Made by a program: the position numbers and the translations under genes. The notes beneath the pieces were generated by a model, which was not told the origin of the DNA, made no database searches, and saw nothing but the letters and a program-made list of their open reading frames with translations. A DNA stretch of 64,000 nucleotides from Collinsella sp. (GTDB lineage Bacteria; Actinomycetota; Coriobacteriia; Coriobacteriales; Coriobacteriaceae): positions 1-64,000 of the forward strand of contig JAGZEK010000004.1 of NCBI GenBank assembly GCA_018368345.1. Direction: 5' to 3'. Below are positions 32,530 through 41,198 of this stretch, one piece after another (within the stretch, counting starts at the first letter, position 1; each line of letters opens with the position of its first letter).

Positions 32530-33162
32530 GTGCCCCAAGACCATCCGACCGATAATCCCATCCTCAATGCTGCGAAGCGCGAGCTGGTGGAACGTGCGAA
32601 AGCGACCGCTCCCCTGTGCACGGCAAACGACGCCTACAACGGACCCGCCCGCATCGTCTCAATCAACACGTCGGCACACAAGGGCACGCGCAAGTCACCC
32701 GTCGCCGATGGACACGACACCGTTATAGAGCAATTTGGTCTCGCCACCGATGCACACGCCGGACATTGGCACCGTCAGGTTTCCTTTTTGGCCGCAGAGT
32801 CCATCCAGACGGCGCAGGCTCGCGGACTCGATGTGCGCGAGGGTGACTTTGGAGAAAACTTCACCACCCAGGGCATCAATCTACTCTCGCTCCCTTTGGG
32901 TACGCAGCTCAAGCTTGGCAGCGAGGTGCTCGTCGAAATCAGCCAAATCGGCAAGGTCTGCCACACACGCTGTGCTATCTACTATCTCGCTGGCGACTGC
33001 ATCTTTCCGCACGAGGGCATTTTTGGCGTGGTACTAAAGAGCGGAGAGGTCCATATCGGCGACGATATCCAGGTAGTCAAACTCGGCGACGGCACCTGTT
33101 CGTTCACCCCTGCCGAGGCGCTCGAAGAGATTGAGCAGGCTCGTCAGGAGGGCGCGCTGTAG
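32530..33162 (+). CDS. MOSC domain protein
   Basis: A 210-residue protein with a MOSC (molybdenum cofactor sulfurase C-terminal) domain over about residues 40-185. Seen motifs: IEQFGLATDAHAGHWHRQVS, REGDFGENFTTQGINL and the conserved Cys region IGKVCHTRCAIYYLAGDCIF. MOSC proteins bind or transfer sulfur for Mo cofactors or detoxify N-hydroxylated compounds. No other Moco gene is close. GTG start at 32530 with GAAAGG 7 bases upstream. The C-terminal 25 residues are an extension. Confidence 0.85.
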   Translation: MPQDHPTDNPILNAAKRELVERAKATAPLCTANDAYNGPARIVSINTSAHKGTRKSPVADGHDTVIEQFGLATDAHAGHWHRQVSFLAAESIQTAQARGLDVREGDFGENFTTQGINLLSLPLGTQLKLGSEVLVEISQIGKVCHTRCAIYYLAGDCIFPHEGIFGVVLKSGEVHIGDDIQVVKLGDGTCSFTPAEALEEIEQARQEGAL

Positions 33163-33395
33163 CTGTAAAACCCCACGTTGAGATAGCTTTATAGCCCAAA
33201 ACTCCTCTCAAACAGACCCCTGTAACGTTAAAGTTGAACTCTATGGTTTCTCAACAATTCATCATAACTGCAGGTCAAAGCCAAAGCCTCAAGTTCAACT
33301 TGACCCTTTGGAACCTTTAAGGTTCAAGTTGAGGTCGAAAGCAGTAGTAGAATACCGTTCGAACCATAACCTACGATTGATTGCAGAGGGACTGG
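33163..33395. other. AT-rich gap with GTTCAACTT-type repeats
   Basis: Several short copies of AAGTTGAAC/GTTCAACTT/GTTCAAGTTGAGG occur at 33230-33335, in both orientations. AACCTTTAAGGTT at about 33311-33323 is palindromic. This might be an operator cluster or a decayed repeat in front of the secreted lysozyme-like gene. No promoter box stands out. Confidence 0.4.
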
Positions 33396-34529
33396 ATGCA
33401 GCATTCGAATCATCGCACCGCAGCGCTCATTGCGTCGAAGCCGGCTCGTATCATCACGAGCGCCGCGCTCGCCGTTGCGCTGACGGCCACGCCGATGCTC
33501 TCCCCCGTTGCGGCGTATGCCGCCTCGCAGGCAACGCAGGACCAGCTTTCCGCAGCCCAGCAGAAGATCGAAGCCGCCACGAGCGCCTACAACGACGCCC
33601 GCACCAAACTCGATGACCTGCAAAAGCAGATTGACTCCAATGAGGCAAGCATCGAGGAAATCGAGGCTAAGCTTCCCGAGCAGCAGGCCAAGGCAAGCTC
33701 CGCCATGCGCGATCTGTACAAGTATCAGAAGGGCACCAATCCCATCGTGAGCTTCCTGGTCAACGCGCAGAGCCTGGGTGAGTTCATCACGACCTGCAAA
33801 TACACCAACCAGATCACGAGCTCGAGCGTCGACGAGATCGAAGAGCTCAATAACATGCAAACCGAACTCGAGCAGAACAAGGCTGAGCTCCAGCAGGCCA
33901 AGTCTCAGCTTGAGGCTGAGCAGAAAAACGCCGAGGATGCGCTGGCGCAGGCCCAGCAGCTCCGCAGCGAGGCACAGGCAAAAGCCGAGCAGGAAAATGC
34001 CGCCGAGCTTGCCAAGCTTGAGGCCGATAAGGCCGCTGCCGCCGAGAAGCTCTCGGGCGAGGGCGTAAGCGGCAGCAATTCCAGCAGCCAGGCCAACAAC
34101 GCCAACACCACCATCGACACCACGCCGAACAACTCGAACAGCGGCAACTCCGATTACGACTCGTTCATTAATGAGTGGACGAGCCGCATCGACAACTACC
34201 TTGCCGGCTCCCCCATGGCAGGTCAGGGCTATAACTTTGCCGTTGCCGCCTGGAACACCGGCGTCGACCCTCGCTGGTCCCCCGCCATCGCCTGCATCGA
34301 GAGCACCAAGGGTGCTTATTGCGCCAATTCTTACAACGCCTGGGGCTGGAGCGCCCGTGGCGGCGGTTGGCGCAGCTTTGGCAGCTGGAGCGAGGGCATC
34401 TCCGCTCACGTTGCCTATCTGGGCGCCAACTACGGCTCCACCCTTACCCCGGCAGCGGCCAAAAAGTACTGCCCGCCCACGTGGCAGGACTGGTACAACA
34501 AAGTCGCCGCTCAGATGAACCGCATCTAA
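33396..34529 (+). CDS. Secreted coiled-coil protein with lysozyme-like domain
   Basis: A 377-residue exported protein. A signal peptide ends at about residue 43 (LSPVAAYAASQA). Residues 45-230 are an Ala/Gln/Glu-rich coiled coil similar to the PcsB/NlpC-associated N-terminal domain. A Ser/Asn linker follows, then a C-terminal domain (about 260-377) with FAVAAWNTGVDPRWSPAIAC and ESTKGAYCANSYNAWGWSAR. The Glu after AC and the NAWG(W/I) motif fit glucosaminidase or lytic-transglycosylase folds. It is probably a cell-wall hydrolase regulated through its coiled coil. ATG 33396 is preferred over TTG 33381. Confidence 0.8.
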   Translation: MQHSNHRTAALIASKPARIITSAALAVALTATPMLSPVAAYAASQATQDQLSAAQQKIEAATSAYNDARTKLDDLQKQIDSNEASIEEIEAKLPEQQAKASSAMRDLYKYQKGTNPIVSFLVNAQSLGEFITTCKYTNQITSSSVDEIEELNNMQTELEQNKAELQQAKSQLEAEQKNAEDALAQAQQLRSEAQAKAEQENAAELAKLEADKAAAAEKLSGEGVSGSNSSSQANNANTTIDTTPNNSNSGNSDYDSFINEWTSRIDNYLAGSPMAGQGYNFAVAAWNTGVDPRWSPAIACIESTKGAYCANSYNAWGWSARGGGWRSFGSWSEGISAHVAYLGANYGSTLTPAAAKKYCPPTWQDWYNKVAAQMNRI

Positions 34530-34540
34530 GTGCAACTGCA

Positions 34541-34568
34541 AAGGGCCCCAATGGGGCCCTTTTCTTTT
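34541..34568 (+). terminator. Terminator after the secreted lysozyme-like gene
   Basis: AAGGGCCCC, loop AAT, GGGGCCCTT followed by TTCTTTT. It reaches the stop codon of the convergent kinase. Confidence 0.9.
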
Positions 34569-35940
34569 AGGTAGCGGAGGTATCGACGACGCCGGTCGCA
34601 TTGGCAACCGCGACTATGACGATCATGCATAGGAGCAGCACACCCAATGCCTTGAGCCAGAGTTTCGCGAGCTTCTTGCCGCGATAGCTGTCGAGCAATG
34701 CGAATCGCCGACGAAGACGGCGCTTATCGAGCAGCGCAAAATGCATAAGCACCATAAGGCTATCGACAAAGAAAAAATACTCGATGATGAGAAGCCACGT
34801 CGGGTAGCTTTGGTTTGCTCCGGTGGGGTGAAAGACGGCAAAGTGACTTCCGACAAAGAACACAAGCAGCGAGAAGCAGACGAGCGTATTCCAAATGCGC
34901 CCCAGAGACTCCGGAACGCGAGAGAGCAGACCACATGCAGCGGAGGCGGCGGGCCTAGGAAGCCCTGCGGGGTTTCGGGGCCCTTGGGGCGTCAACACCG
35001 TCTCCGAGGCCGGAGTACGGACAGGCGCAGGAGGCCGCACGGGGCGACTCAGATCGTATGCCGCGCGCGTCGCCCGTCCCAACGCTTCCGCACTCGCAAA
35101 ACGCTTGACCGGGTCGAGCGCCATCGACATGCAGACGACATCGGCAAGTGGAGTGGGAATGCCGCGCGCCTCGCATTGCTCGCGCATGTCGAGCCCTGGT
35201 TTAGGGTCGACTCCCGTCAAGCAGAAGAACAACAGGGCGCCAAGCGCGTAGACGTCGCTGCGCACACTCGTCTGCCCAAACCCATACTGCTCGGGCGGCG
35301 CATAGGGTCGCGTCCCAAACTTGACGGTATCGGCATCGGCGCCGTCGCGCCATACGCGAGCGATCCCCAAGTCGATAATCACCAGCGATGAAAATGTCAG
35401 GCCGTCATCAGGCGTATAGTTGGCACCTGTCACGATGATATTCGACGGCTTGAGGTCACGATGGATCACCGGCGCCGACGTCTCCCCCGCTATTGCAAAA
35501 CCGGCGTGGAGCTCGCCCACGGCATCGCATAGGGCAGGATACAATTCACGCGCATAATCGGGGGTGGCTCCCAGACGGTCCACCAGCGCCCCGAGCGTCT
35601 CCCCTTCGATGTATTCCATAACCACGTTGAGCTCGTCGCCCACACGACGACAATCGACGATTCTGGGCAGGTGCTCAAAACGCCTGCCTGCCCGCTGAGC
35701 GGCAAACAGACGCTCGTATGCCCCGCCGATTTGAGCCGAAGCATCGATGCGTTTACGGACAAAGGGGCCGAGCGAACCACCGCCGGTTCCTTCAAAGTAC
35801 ACGAGCTCGGTTGCTTCAACGGACGAGCGCTTAAGTACACGCTCCACGCGATAGCTGTCGTCGCGATCGAGCGACGCCAGGTGCTCGGCAAGCGCTGCGG
35901 TCAGCTCGTCATCGGAATATGTTGGGCTCTGAGTATCCAT
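34567..35940 (-). CDS. Membrane-anchored Ser/Thr protein kinase
   Basis: A Hanks-type kinase of 457 aa. The ATP lysine is in FVRKRID, the catalytic loop is VIHRDLKPSNIIV, the metal motif is IIDLGIARVW (DLG in place of DFG), and the P+1 region is FGTRPYAPPEQYGFGQTSVR. The glycine loop is degenerate (FEGTGGGSLGPFV). After residue 320 a Pro-rich linker leads to three hydrophobic helices (LVCFSLLVFFVGSHF, LLIIEYFFFVDSLMVLMHF, LLLCMIVIVAVANA) with no extracellular sensor domain. ATG 35940 has GGAGG upstream. It follows an HTH gene and an FxLYD membrane gene on the same strand, probably as one operon. Confidence 0.9.
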   Translation of the reverse strand: MDTQSPTYSDDELTAALAEHLASLDRDDSYRVERVLKRSSVEATELVYFEGTGGGSLGPFVRKRIDASAQIGGAYERLFAAQRAGRRFEHLPRIVDCRRVGDELNVVMEYIEGETLGALVDRLGATPDYARELYPALCDAVGELHAGFAIAGETSAPVIHRDLKPSNIIVTGANYTPDDGLTFSSLVIIDLGIARVWRDGADADTVKFGTRPYAPPEQYGFGQTSVRSDVYALGALLFFCLTGVDPKPGLDMREQCEARGIPTPLADVVCMSMALDPVKRFASAEALGRATRAAYDLSRPVRPPAPVRTPASETVLTPQGPRNPAGLPRPAASAACGLLSRVPESLGRIWNTLVCFSLLVFFVGSHFAVFHPTGANQSYPTWLLIIEYFFFVDSLMVLMHFALLDKRRLRRRFALLDSYRGKKLAKLWLKALGVLLLCMIVIVAVANATGVVDTSAT

Positions 35941-36038
35941 AGCCTCCATCATAGCGCAGGGCGCAGACACCCCATGGCATCCGCGCCCCGTTCGTTTGCA
36001 TCGTTGTTCGACAGCTCTACCGGCTCAGATATCAGCCG

Positions 36039-36461
36039 CTAACTCACCGTCTCCTCGCCAAAGCGATACAGTTCCTCGTTGACCTTTTGGAGACTGCACC
36101 CGCGATCGATGCAAAAGATGATAATCGCATCGCGGCGGTCCTTGCAGTTAAGGACGCTTACCCCGGCAGCCGTCAGCGCACGGTTGGTCTCTTTGAGCGT
36201 CAGCGCCATCGCAAAGGCAATCTGCAGCACCTTATTGCGACTCGGATGACGCGCACCGGTAAAGATCTGATAGCCAAAGGTCTCATTGAGATCAGCCATA
36301 CGGACCACGCGCGAGCGCTCCAAGCCCTTTTCCTGCAGTAGCTGCTTCAGGTAGTCCGAAAGCGACGGGGCGGCAAAGTCGTGCTCCCTGATATAGCCAT
36401 CGATGTTCGGCGCATCGAGAAGCTCATTGAGCAACTCCTCGGTCAGCTTTTTATCGGACAT
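36039..36461 (-). CDS. HTH protein associated with the kinase
   Basis: A 140-residue cytosolic protein. Residues 30-100 have an XRE-like helix-turn-helix pattern (LSDYLKQLLQEKGLERSRVV, then RMADLNETFGYQIFTGARHP, SRNKVLQIAFAMALTLKETN). The C-terminal 40 residues are conserved-looking (CKDRRDAIIIFCIDRGCSLQ) and include three Cys. Proteins of this layout often neighbour Hanks kinases in Firmicutes and Actinobacteria. GGGAGG precedes the ATG. It could be a kinase substrate or a repressor of the module. Confidence 0.7.
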   Translation of the reverse strand: MSDKKLTEELLNELLDAPNIDGYIREHDFAAPSLSDYLKQLLQEKGLERSRVVRMADLNETFGYQIFTGARHPSRNKVLQIAFAMALTLKETNRALTAAGVSVLNCKDRRDAIIIFCIDRGCSLQKVNEELYRFGEETVS

Positions 36462-36493
36462 ACGACTTCACCTCCCCCAGTGCATGCAACATG

Positions 36494-36937
36494 CTAGAAA
36501 CCGCTTACGTCCGAACGCTCCCAGCTAGCAACCTGGTCGGGAGACACCGTACCCAGCGCCTCGAACTTCCAGGAGCCGCCCGCCTTCAGCTGATTGGTGT
36601 TTGCAAGAGCCGTTCCAACCTGGTTGTCATCGGCATCATACAGAACATATTCAATCTGAATGTAGCTCTTTTCCTTGTCCGTGTTATTGGTCAGGGTGCC
36701 CGTGATCTTATAGGTAAACTGATTGGAAGTGTCTTCAGCCTCGTCAGCAATGGTATACGGTTCTTGCGGTTCTTTTTGCTCCTCAGCCTGCCGTGTCGTC
36801 TCGGCAGGTTTTGCCGAATCGCTCGCAGACGAATCGGTTGAGTTGCCGCCCATAGAGCCCACGGCACCGACAATAACCAGCACCACGATGATGCCTAGGA
36901 CAATCTTGCCGATTGGCTTCTTTCCCTCTTTTGCCAT
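36494..36937 (-). CDS. FxLYD-domain membrane protein
   Basis: A 147-residue protein with one N-terminal membrane helix (IGKIVLGIIVVLVIVGAVGS), a Ser/Asp/Glu linker and an extracellular FxLYD domain (residues 70-140: FTYKITGTLTNNTDKEKSYI, QIEYVLYDADDNQVGTALAN, GGSWKFEALG). It lies 32 bases before the HTH gene. The domain is a small beta-sandwich of unknown ligand; together with the kinase it suggests an envelope-sensing unit. Confidence 0.78.
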   Translation of the reverse strand: MAKEGKKPIGKIVLGIIVVLVIVGAVGSMGGNSTDSSASDSAKPAETTRQAEEQKEPQEPYTIADEAEDTSNQFTYKITGTLTNNTDKEKSYIQIEYVLYDADDNQVGTALANTNQLKAGGSWKFEALGTVSPDQVASWERSDVSGF

Positions 36938-37454
36938 TATTCATCCTTCCTACGATCCGGCTACCGTGCCGGTACACAGCACATCGTAGAAAGGATTGAA
37001 CTTGAATTCATTAGCTGAGAGCTAAGGCTGCCATATAGAAGTGCATGAAGCGCGCGTCCATCACCGATGACACCTCGAGGCTTGCCAACATCGATTTGAA
37101 CTACTGGTTCTACGGTTGCAGCGCTTTGCCTCGATTTCCGACATGGCGAACCCGCGCGGCGTGGTCCATGCGGACAACGACGCTCTCGAGCATGCCCTAC
37201 ACGCTCGATGCTCGCACGAGCTCGACAAGAATCCTGGTAGATGCGGGCTGAGAGCCACCCAAGGGTCACATGGGCTCGACCACACTCAACGACCACATGG
37301 CCATCGTGGGCGGCAATGACACGGCCTGCGACTCAAAACAGACGACGCACGCGATGTGCCGAATAGACCGCGGTGAGCAGGCTGGTTACCTCATAACAGC
37401 CGGCAACCCCTACGGCATAAGCTAGGCAATGGGGTGTGGCGCGTGTAGCGAAGA
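36938..37454. other. Gap with probable decayed coding sequence
   Basis: This 517-base gap has no intact gene. Short uninterrupted stretches such as MANPRGVVHADNDALEHALH (from about 37142) and HMGSTTLNDHMAIVGGNDTA (from about 37267) change frame and end at stops. Composition is coding-like, so a pseudogene is likely, but I do not recognise the family. Confidence 0.35.
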
Positions 37455-38210
37455 CTAAAGCAGATCGCTTTCTACCTCAACGTCTTCGATGCTTTCGACC
37501 TCCGCTTCAGTGGGCAGGGTTCCATCGGGGTCCTCGCCCTCCATGAACATCCTGATGGCGTTCTTAGCAATGATGCTCGTCGATGCCACGTCCACGCCGC
37601 CGCCAATCAAGCCACCGGCGAGGGGCAGCATTTTCCCGAGGTTGATGATACCTTTCTCGCCGAACTTCGTGATAAATCTGAAGCCAACCTTCTGGTTGAT
37701 CTTCACGAGTGCCGACCTGGGAATCTTCTTGATTGCAGCCTCAAGCGATTTCGTCCCAGTCTTGATGAGCCCCATTTTGACAAGATCACTCGCCGTCGTA
37801 CCCGTGAGGCACATGTAGATCATCGTCTGAACTTGGTCGGACGTAACGTCATAGCCACCCATCTTCGCGATGCAGGCGATCATGCGCATCTGAACGTACA
37901 TGACGCTGCTTATGTTCGCGGGAATTGCGACCGGAAGCGTAATCAAGCCCCCGAGCCCGGTGACAAAACCTGAGGTTCCGCATTTCATGACCTGCCACTT
38001 TGCGAGTGCCCTTGCGGCATCATCGGGCGACTTCGCCTTTCCCGTGTAGTCGGCAACCATCTCGTCGACCGAACGACTCACCTTAGGGACGCCATTCAGT
38101 GCGCTCCTGTAGATGGTATCGAGCAGCCTGCCGGCCGATTCCTCATCGATGGGAATCTCGAAGCCTTTGGCCTTTTCAACCGTTTCTTTCTCTCCCGTCT
38201 TTTTAGCCAT
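37455..38210 (-). CDS. EcsC family protein
   Basis: A 251-residue protein of the EcsC family (named after a gene near the B. subtilis Ecs ABC transporter; function unknown). It has two hydrophobic stretches (TGLGGLITLPVAIPANISSV, LAGGLIGGGVDVASTSII), the family pattern AKWQVMKCGTSGFVTGLGG and an acidic tail. GAAGGGAAGAGCC precedes the ATG at 38210. No functional context is evident. Confidence 0.85.
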   Translation of the reverse strand: MAKKTGEKETVEKAKGFEIPIDEESAGRLLDTIYRSALNGVPKVSRSVDEMVADYTGKAKSPDDAARALAKWQVMKCGTSGFVTGLGGLITLPVAIPANISSVMYVQMRMIACIAKMGGYDVTSDQVQTMIYMCLTGTTASDLVKMGLIKTGTKSLEAAIKKIPRSALVKINQKVGFRFITKFGEKGIINLGKMLPLAGGLIGGGVDVASTSIIAKNAIRMFMEGEDPDGTLPTEAEVESIEDVEVESDLL

Positions 38211-38581
38211 GGCTCTTCCCTTCTCGCAGCTTTGCTTTCTCAATGACCCTTGCAAATTCTGCGAACCGTCCATCAATCTTTGGACATTTTACCTCGCGAT
38301 TTATAGCGATGATTCAGCTGCCAGCTGATTTGTGACCGCAGCGAATGATGGGCTCGCAAGTTGGCCTATGTCCTGTTGGTGGGTCCTTATGGAATCTATT
38401 GCGATGAGCTGGCATGGGAGCTGGCGATCGCGGCCTGCATCCCTGTGTTGCTGGCGGCGGCACTCTCACGCCAAACACTTGCACGTTCGGATTGTTCAAC
38501 AACGAATGAAATATATTGATGTGGGGCGCTGTTCATTCAGAGTCCGCCCCCTCGCCTCATCCTCAAGAGGCTCGACGAAGC
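38211..38581. other. Gap upstream of the EcsC gene
   Basis: No convincing gene, promoter or repeat. Only short frames up to about 60-85 codons without ribosome binding sites. It should contain the EcsC promoter. Confidence 0.4.
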
Positions 38582-38905
38582 CTACCCCACCGTGACGGAT
38601 TCCCCGGTAAAGGCACTGATCATCAACAGGGCAAAGAACACCAGGTAGCTGACACTCAGCGGGTACGCAATGATCAAGAAGACGACCCATCCAACATTGG
38701 TCTTACCATCGGCACGACGTTGCTCGCGAGAACGGTACAGCCAAATCGTCACGCCGATAGTGGCAATCAGCAACACGAGCGCCGCCGCAGCCAGCCCGGC
38801 AAGTGCAAACATCACGCCTATACTCACAGCAATAACCGGGAGCAGCAGCAAGCCGCACCCGCAACCGCCCGGACTATATACAGCAGACTGTCGGCGTCGC
38901 TTCAT
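38582..38905 (-). CDS. Small membrane protein downstream of HigBA
   Basis: A 107-residue protein with a basic start (MKRRRQSAVYSPGGCGCGLL) and three hydrophobic helices (LLLPVIAVSIGVMFALAGL, AAALVLLIATIGVTIWLY, VVFLIIAYPLSVSYLVFFAL). ATG at 38905 has GGGGGTGG 8 bases upstream; a GTG at 38935 overlapping the higA stop is possible. It is co-directional with HigBA and probably in the same transcript. Function unknown. Confidence 0.6.
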   Translation of the reverse strand: MKRRRQSAVYSPGGCGCGLLLLPVIAVSIGVMFALAGLAAAALVLLIATIGVTIWLYRSREQRRADGKTNVGWVVFLIIAYPLSVSYLVFFALLMISAFTGESVTVG

Positions 38906-38934
38906 CGCCGCGCCACCCCCATCATCTCTGAGCA

Positions 38935-39276
38935 CTACAGTGCGATGGCCTGCTGAACAGGAACGATCTTATCGAGTTCCGGTTCGATCCGCCTTTTCTC
39001 GGCCTCAAGGTCAAACGCCACCTGAGCGCGCAGCCAATAACCATCCGTCAGGCCAAAATAACGGCAAAGACGGAGGTCGGTGTCGGCCGTCACGCGACGT
39101 TTTCCCAAGACAATCTGCCCGATACGCTGAGCCGGAATCCCGGTCTCTTTCGCAAGGCGATATTGAGAAATGCCCATGGGAACAAGAAACTCCTCTTTGA
39201 GAAGCTCACCAGGAGTCACCGGCGACAGCAAATCGGCCGAGGTCTCATCACTTGTGATAATCGACGATTTCGACAT
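38935..39276 (-). CDS. higA: HigA family antitoxin
   Basis: A 113-residue XRE-type antitoxin. The HTH with the HigA-specific pattern is PVTPGELLKEEFLVPMGISQ, then YRLAKETGIPAQRIGQIVLG, and KRRVTADTDLRLCRYFGLTD; the end LRAQVAFDLEAEKRRIEPEL is typical of VapI/HigA proteins. It neutralises HigB and represses the operon. ATG at 39276 overlaps the toxin gene by 29 bases. Confidence 0.9.
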   Translation of the reverse strand: MSKSSIITSDETSADLLSPVTPGELLKEEFLVPMGISQYRLAKETGIPAQRIGQIVLGKRRVTADTDLRLCRYFGLTDGYWLRAQVAFDLEAEKRRIEPELDKIVPVQQAIAL

Positions 39277-39529
39277 TCCAAGCCATCTCCTGTCTCCACT
39301 CAAAACAAACCCGATAGCGCTCGTTAACACGGATGCTATATTGACCGGCACGATCGCCCTTCAATGCTTCCAGGCGGTTGCCCGGTGGAACGCGAAGATC
39401 ATCAAGCGAAGCACAAACCTGCAGTTGGCGAATCTTCCTCAACGCAACACGCTCAAAGGACACGAATCTCCTGACCCGCACACCCATGGCAAAGCGTTCG
39501 GTATCCTCATCTTTATACGATGCAATCAT
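39248..39529 (-). CDS. higB: HigB/RelE-type toxin
   Basis: A 93-residue RelE-fold mRNA interferase. It reads FVSFERVALRKIRQLQVCAS, then LRVPPGNRLEALKGDRAGQY, SIRVNERYRVCFEWRQ; the basic residues and the terminal Tyr-His fit the family's catalytic end. The toxin gene precedes the antitoxin, the usual HigBA order. There is no clear AGGAGG site but AAGGCG lies upstream of the ATG at 39529. Confidence 0.88.
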   Translation of the reverse strand: MIASYKDEDTERFAMGVRVRRFVSFERVALRKIRQLQVCASLDDLRVPPGNRLEALKGDRAGQYSIRVNERYRVCFEWRQEMAWNVEIVDYHK

Positions 39530-39540
39530 AGTATCGCCTT

Positions 39541-39586
39541 ACGTTAGTAACGTCAAACGTTTCTATAGACTTACATCTCTATTATA
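39541..39586 (-). promoter_or_regulatory. HigBA promoter and operator
   Basis: On the minus strand TATAAT (39586-39581) is a good -10 box. ACGTT AGT AACGT at 39541-39553 is a perfect 5-3-5 palindrome between promoter and toxin start, in the position expected for HigA binding. Confidence 0.5.
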
Positions 39587-39631
39587 TCGTACGTTTGTTC
39601 GTATTTTCTAGAACAAATAGTCCTTCACGCC

Positions 39632-40819
39632 TTAGTCAATCAAAAGCAATCGTTTGTAGACATCAAGGCCTTTGAGTAGGATTTCCTCGTCAAAGAGCAT
39701 GGTATCAGTGTGAAGGGCGCTCGTGGCATAGGCTGGGCAGTCATCAGCGTCGATTGGGTTTTCTTGTCCCTCTGGCACGCCCGTGCCCAGCAAGAAAAAC
39801 ACGCTCGGCAGATGGCGCTGATAGAAAGCAAAGTCCTCGGCAATCAGCAGCGGCTCGTCCACGAGCTGCAGCTCGGGCAAGGCAGGCGCGATTCGGGCAA
39901 ACAATTCGGGGTCGTTATCGACTGGCGGATAGCCCTCGGCAAAATCGAGGTCATATGTGCAGCCCGTTGCGGCGCAGGCATCGTCCAGCACGCGGCGCAC
40001 GCCCTCGCGCGCGCGGTCGAACATGTCGTCCGTAAACACACGTAGGCTGCCGGCAACATGGGCCTCCCCCGCCACCGCATTGCAGACGGTGCCGGCCTGC
40101 AGCAGGCCGAACTTACCAATGCAGGGCTCGTCGGTGCCCAACTCGTCCATGAGCTCGCGCTCGGAAACCAAGAACTTGGCAGCCGCCAGCGCCGCATCAT
40201 GCGACTCCTCGACCGGAACGCCATAGGTCTTAGCGATATGGATGCTCGTCCCGTGAATATGAATGTGCATCTCACTCGAACGCGCCAGCAGCGGACCGGA
40301 ACAGCTCGCCAACGTGCCGGCGGGCAAATCGGGCCATACGTGGAAGCCGAAGATGCGATCCGCCCCGTAGCGCTCGAACACGCCGCTCTCGCACACCGTC
40401 TTGGCACCACCAGTCGTCTCCTCGGCCGGCTGAAACACAAAGAGCACATTGCGCTTAATGGCGCCCGGCTGCTCACGGATCGTACGGTCGACAAAGGTTG
40501 CCGCCGAAAGCGCCATGGCCATGTGTCCATCGTGCCCGCAAGCATGCATCTTGCCGGGATGGGTCGAAGCGAACGCTGCCCCCGTTGCCTCGGCAATGGG
40601 CAGCGCATCCATATCGGCGCGAATCGCCGTGGCATGCGCGGCGCCAACGCCAGCGTCGAAGAAAGCGCAGACGCAGCTGGGGCACGGATGGGTCACCTCG
40701 CAGGTGAGCGGTGCCAACACGCCCTCGATATAGGCGATCGTCTGCGGAAGATCGAAGTCGAGCTCCGGGATCCTGTGCAAGTCGCGGCGGTAGCGACGGA
40801 GTTCTTGGAGCTCGGCCAT
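39632..40819 (-). CDS. M20 family amidohydrolase, candidate N-acetyl-LL-DAP deacetylase
   Basis: A 395-residue metal-dependent deacetylase. Metal ligands: KMHACGHDGHMAMALSAA, and the general base region FVFQPAEETTGGAKT; ADRIFGFHVWPDLPAGTLAS and the end FAFYQRHLPSVFFLLGTG follow. It is divergent from the riboswitch-controlled lysA-dapA-dapB-dapH operon. Because DapH makes N-acetyl intermediates, a deacetylase is required, and this gene's position makes it the best candidate. Other M20 hydrolases (hippurate, IAA-amino acid) have the same motifs. Confidence 0.85.
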   Translation of the reverse strand: MAELQELRRYRRDLHRIPELDFDLPQTIAYIEGVLAPLTCEVTHPCPSCVCAFFDAGVGAAHATAIRADMDALPIAEATGAAFASTHPGKMHACGHDGHMAMALSAATFVDRTIREQPGAIKRNVLFVFQPAEETTGGAKTVCESGVFERYGADRIFGFHVWPDLPAGTLASCSGPLLARSSEMHIHIHGTSIHIAKTYGVPVEESHDAALAAAKFLVSERELMDELGTDEPCIGKFGLLQAGTVCNAVAGEAHVAGSLRVFTDDMFDRAREGVRRVLDDACAATGCTYDLDFAEGYPPVDNDPELFARIAPALPELQLVDEPLLIAEDFAFYQRHLPSVFFLLGTGVPEGQENPIDADDCPAYATSALHTDTMLFDEEILLKGLDVYKRLLLID

Positions 40820-40930
40820 ATTGGTTCCTTTCGTAGGTGCGCGTCGGCTGCTATCTATTGTGCCGCAAGATTGCTACACCCTTATTTCCAGCATATCCCT
40901 GCATTTTTTAAACGTTATATACGAATACTC

Positions 40931-40959
40931 TTGTTTGGTAAAGTGCAACGTGGTAGGGT
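40931..40959 (+). promoter_or_regulatory. Promoter of the lysine operon
   Basis: TTGTTT (40931-40936), 17-base spacer, TAGGGT (40954-40959). The start would fall at about 40966, just before the riboswitch P1 stem. The remainder of the gap (40820-40930) would hold the promoter of the M20 gene. Confidence 0.5.
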
Positions 40960-40965
40960 CGTTAC

Positions 40966-41110
40966 CACTTGATAGAGGCGCGGGCACGAAGAGCCGCGGG
41001 CGAGCCGGCAGGCTTTGACCCCGCGGGGAGGCGAAACCCGCCGAACTGGGTTTTTCGGGCACGAACAACCTGGTGGGCCTGCGGGAAACACCCGCAGGAC
41101 TGTCTGCAGC
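40966..41110 (+). ncRNA. Lysine riboswitch (L box)
   Basis: The leader begins TTGATAGAGGCGCGG, the conserved 5' side of the lysine aptamer, and has AAGAGCCGCGGGCGAGCCGG, GCGAAACCCGCCGAACT and ends GGACTGTC (41098-41104), which closes P1 with GATAG. These are the conserved blocks of the L box. Downstream, CGCTATCCGGAC (41121-41132) pairs with GTCTGGATAGCG (41174-41185), ending next to GAGG before the lysA ATG (41199). There is no T-run, so translational rather than transcriptional control of the lysA start is likely. Confidence 0.88.
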
Positions 41111-41198
41111 AATGCGGGAGCGCTATCCGGACATTGGGTCCACGCTATGCGGATTCGATGCGCAGATGGCGCCGTCTGGATAGCGAGGTTTACGGAAC

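Noticed and set aside
37142..37430. Small gene in the gap before the EcsC gene
   Set aside because: Frames change and stop within about 60 codons and none has a ribosome binding site; better explained as decay.
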